Part shown: positions 62,016 to 64,000 of the stretch, piece by piece | Position numbering within the stretch: the stretch's first letter is position 1 | How the letters are laid out: every line of letters starts with the position of its first letter | Source of the DNA: Isoalcanivorax pacificus W11-5 | Lineage (GTDB): Bacteria > Pseudomonadota > Gammaproteobacteria > Pseudomonadales > Alcanivoracaceae | Reading direction: 5' to 3' | DNA: 64,000 nt | NCBI RefSeq assembly: GCF_000299335.2 | Contig: NZ_CP004387.1 | Location: 3,736,994 to 3,800,993 of the forward strand | Made by a program: the position numbers and the translations under genes | The notes under the pieces: generated by a model | Database searches by the model: none | What the model was told of the DNA's origin: nothing | Seen by the model: only the letters and a program-made list of their open reading frames with translations

Positions 62016-62852
62016 ATGTCGCAACGAATTCTGATCACCGGCGGTGCCTCCGGCCTGGGCCGTGCCCTGGCCGAGCGCTACCTGCGCCAGGGCGCCCGCG
62101 TCCTGATTTCTGACATGAACACCCAGCGCGGCGAAGAAACCCAGTTCGCCCTGCGCCAGATGGCCAAAGAGCATGGCGGCAGCATCGACTTCCAGCCCGG
62201 CAACATTTGCGACGACAACGACTGGCAACGGCTGCTCGACTGGTGCGTCGCCCACTGGCAAGGCCTGGACGTGCTGGTAAACAACGCCGGCGTGGCCAGC
62301 GGCGGCCGCGTGGAAAAACTCAGCATTGCTGACTGGGACTGGATCATCGACATCAACCTGAAAGGCATGATCCGCGGCATGCGCCTGTTCGTGCCCCAGT
62401 TCAAGCAACAGGGCAGCGGCCAGTTCATCAATATCGCTTCCCTCGCCGCCGTCGCCAACGCACCGGCGATGAGTTCCTACAACGTCACCAAATCTGCCGT
62501 GGTGGCTTTATCTGAAACGCTGCGTCACGAACTGGGCGCCTATGGCATTCACACCTCCGTGGTATGCCCGAGTTTTTTCCAGACCAATCTGGCCGAATCC
62601 ATGCGCACCCCGGAACCGGGCATGGAACAGACCGTGCGCAAACTGCTGGCCGGCGGCAAACTGAGCGCCGAACAGGTGGCTGACTATATCGTGCGTCATG
62701 CAGACAAAGGCCAGTTCCTGATCCTGCCGCACCGCGAAGGCCGCTGGTTGTGGCGCCTGAAAAAATTCGTGCCGTATATCTACAACCGCGAACTCGGCAA
62801 GGCCGGCCGCATGCTGCGCCGCAAGCTGGAAAAAGCCGACCAGACCGCCTGA
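62016..62852 (+). CDS. Short-chain dehydrogenase
   Basis: The 278-residue protein has the SDR cofactor motif ILITGGASGLGRALAERY, NNAGVASGG, the Ser and the YxxxK in SSYNVTKSAVV and a longer C-terminal part (WRLKKFVPYIYNRELG). The NAD(P) preference is not decided. It lies 31 bp after the acyl-CoA dehydrogenase gene. Confidence 0.92.
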   Translation: MSQRILITGGASGLGRALAERYLRQGARVLISDMNTQRGEETQFALRQMAKEHGGSIDFQPGNICDDNDWQRLLDWCVAHWQGLDVLVNNAGVASGGRVEKLSIADWDWIIDINLKGMIRGMRLFVPQFKQQGSGQFINIASLAAVANAPAMSSYNVTKSAVVALSETLRHELGAYGIHTSVVCPSFFQTNLAESMRTPEPGMEQTVRKLLAGGKLSAEQVADYIVRHADKGQFLILPHREGRWLWRLKKFVPYIYNRELGKAGRMLRRKLEKADQTA

Positions 62853-62864
62853 AGGAGCCTCACC

Positions 62865-63611
62865 ATGGCGAAGACCATTCTGATTACCGGCGCCAGCTCC
62901 GGGCTGGGCGAAGGCATGGCACGGGAATTTGCCGCACGTGGCTACGACCTGGCGCTGTGTGCCCGCCGTGTAGAACGGCTTGAAGCCTTGCGCAATGAAC
63001 TCAAACAGAAACACCCGCAGGTGCGTGTGGAGGTTCGCGCGCTCGACGTGCTCGACTACGAGCAGGTGTTCGAGGTGTTCCGTGCGTTCCGCACCGACTT
63101 CGGTCGGCTCGACCGGGTGATCGTCAATGCCGGCATGGGCAAGGGCCAGCCGCTGGGCACGGGCTATTTCTGGGCCAACCGGCAAACGGCAGAAACCAAC
63201 TTCGTGGCTGCCCTCGCACAGTGCGAAGCCGCCATGGAAATATTCCGCGAGCAGAACAGCGGCCACCTGGTGATGATCTCGTCCATGAGCGCCATGCGCG
63301 GCATGCCGAAGAACCTGACCACCTATGCGGCCACGAAAGCAGGGGTTGCGCTGTTGGCCGAAGGGCTGCGCTCCGAGATGCTCGGCAAGCCGATCAAGGT
63401 CACCACGCTGTTCCCCGGTTATATCCGCTCAGAGATCAACGAGAAGGTGAAGAATACGCCCTTCATGGTGGATACCGAGACAGGTTGCCGGGCACTGGTG
63501 AACGCCATCGAGAAGGAAAAGGCCACCGCCTGCGTGCCGGCCTGGCCGTGGACAATGATTGGGATGCTGATGCGGAATTTGCCGTTGTCGGTGGTCAGGA
63601 AAATGAGCTGA
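62865..63611 (+). CDS. Short-chain dehydrogenase
   Basis: The 248-residue protein has the motif ILITGASSGLGEGMAREFA, ALCARRVERLEALR, VIVNAGMGKGQPL and the catalytic Tyr/Lys in LTTYAATKAGVALL. It is only distantly similar to the previous SDR. The start follows AGGAG, 12 bp after the upstream stop. It probably acts with the acyl-CoA dehydrogenase and hydrolase on one substrate class. Confidence 0.92.
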   Translation: MAKTILITGASSGLGEGMAREFAARGYDLALCARRVERLEALRNELKQKHPQVRVEVRALDVLDYEQVFEVFRAFRTDFGRLDRVIVNAGMGKGQPLGTGYFWANRQTAETNFVAALAQCEAAMEIFREQNSGHLVMISSMSAMRGMPKNLTTYAATKAGVALLAEGLRSEMLGKPIKVTTLFPGYIRSEINEKVKNTPFMVDTETGCRALVNAIEKEKATACVPAWPWTMIGMLMRNLPLSVVRKMS

Positions 63612-63644
63612 ACAGATCAACTCTGCCAGCGAGGCCTCACCCTG

Positions 63645-64000
63645 ATGATGCTGCAGGAACGTGCCATTCAGACCGCCCTCGGCGCATTGCATGTTCGCAT
63701 GGCGGGCGAGGGGCCGGCCATTCTGTTCTGGCCGAGCCTGTTGATGGACGGCACCATGTGGCTCGACGTGGCGCGCCGATTGTCGTCGCGCTACACCGTC
63801 GTGCTGATTGACCCGCCAGGTCACGGCAAGAGCGACACATTGACACGGCACTTCGACTTCACGACCTGCGCCGAATGCATCCTGAATATTCTGGACACGC
63901 TGGGCATTGAACGTGCGCACTATGTCGGCAACTCCTGGGGCGCCATGGTGGGCGGCACGTTCGCAGCGCAATATCCCCGGCGCATCGGCTGCGCCATCCT
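63645..64000 (+). CDS. Alpha/beta hydrolase (cut by window end)
   Basis: The open frame from ATG 63645 encodes 118 residues of an alpha/beta hydrolase: ILFWPSLLMDGTMW (oxyanion region), VVLIDPPGHGKSD and the nucleophile elbow VGNSWGAMVGG. The rest lies beyond the window. It starts 33 bp after the second SDR stop, so it probably belongs to the same operon. Confidence 0.88.
   Translation, partial: MMLQERAIQTALGALHVRMAGEGPAILFWPSLLMDGTMWLDVARRLSSRYTVVLIDPPGHGKSDTLTRHFDFTTCAECILNILDTLGIERAHYVGNSWGAMVGGTFAAQYPRRIGCAI

Overview
The window looks like chromosomal DNA of a high-GC, hydrocarbon- or lipid-degrading marine gammaproteobacterium, most likely an Alcanivorax relative. That is an inference from gene content: an AlmA-type flavin monooxygenase, a P450, a long-form isocitrate lyase, acyl-CoA dehydrogenase and short-chain dehydrogenases, arginine decarboxylase with spermidine synthase, and a Pseudomonas-like Zur-regulated zinc ABC operon. 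Most genes are GC-rich; two stretches (about 1-1600 and 31146-36953) are clearly AT-richer and look acquired.

Layout. 1-2525 is an accessory edge. It holds the tail of an unknown gene, a tRNA-3'-end-like attachment sequence in front of a terminator, a Panacea-type toxin-antitoxin pair, an MntA antitoxin without its toxin, a remnant of a HigB toxin and an intact HigA. 2619-13951 holds a DUF2868 membrane protein, a TerC transporter behind a yybP-ykoY (manganese) riboswitch, a four-gene zinc-starvation ABC operon with a Zur-like operator and a (His-Asp)16 protein, and envelope genes (lipase-like lipoprotein, mtgA, a multidomain META lipoprotein). 13952-30413 is a vitamin B12 locus: cobQ, cobO, btuD-btuC-btuF, a cobalamin riboswitch with btuB, a beta-propeller-like lipoprotein, cobD-cbiB, cobT-cobC-cobS and cobU. 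No corrin-ring synthesis genes are seen, so the window covers uptake, salvage and nucleotide-loop assembly. A 271-bp inverted-repeat element sits exactly between btuD and cobO.

31146-36953 is a block of AT-rich genes all on the minus strand, separated by attC-like sites and by an 88-bp palindromic repeat family. I read it as an integron-type cassette array with no integrase in view. It carries a DUF262 protein and an AAA-TOPRIM ATPase (both defence-like), a YdeI-like protein and three small unknown proteins. Terminator hairpins then separate it from aceA.

37098-46953 holds aceA, moeA-moaB, a P450, a Fic protein, a metallo-beta-lactamase-fold hydrolase, a short MscS-like protein, a Kunitz-domain lipoprotein and two small envelope proteins. 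The P450 and fic genes sit in two tandem units that share the same flanks (a 5' moaB fragment on one side, a promoter-region repeat on the other), which suggests two alternative versions of one locus were joined. 46955-57979 is mostly housekeeping: a 2-hydroxyacid dehydrogenase, acpH, speA, speE, an AraC regulator, an AhpD-like protein, almA and membrane proteins. 58032-64000 carries a short inverted-repeat element, hipBA with palindromic operators, and a LysR regulator divergent from an acyl-CoA dehydrogenase, two SDRs and an alpha/beta hydrolase cut by the window end.
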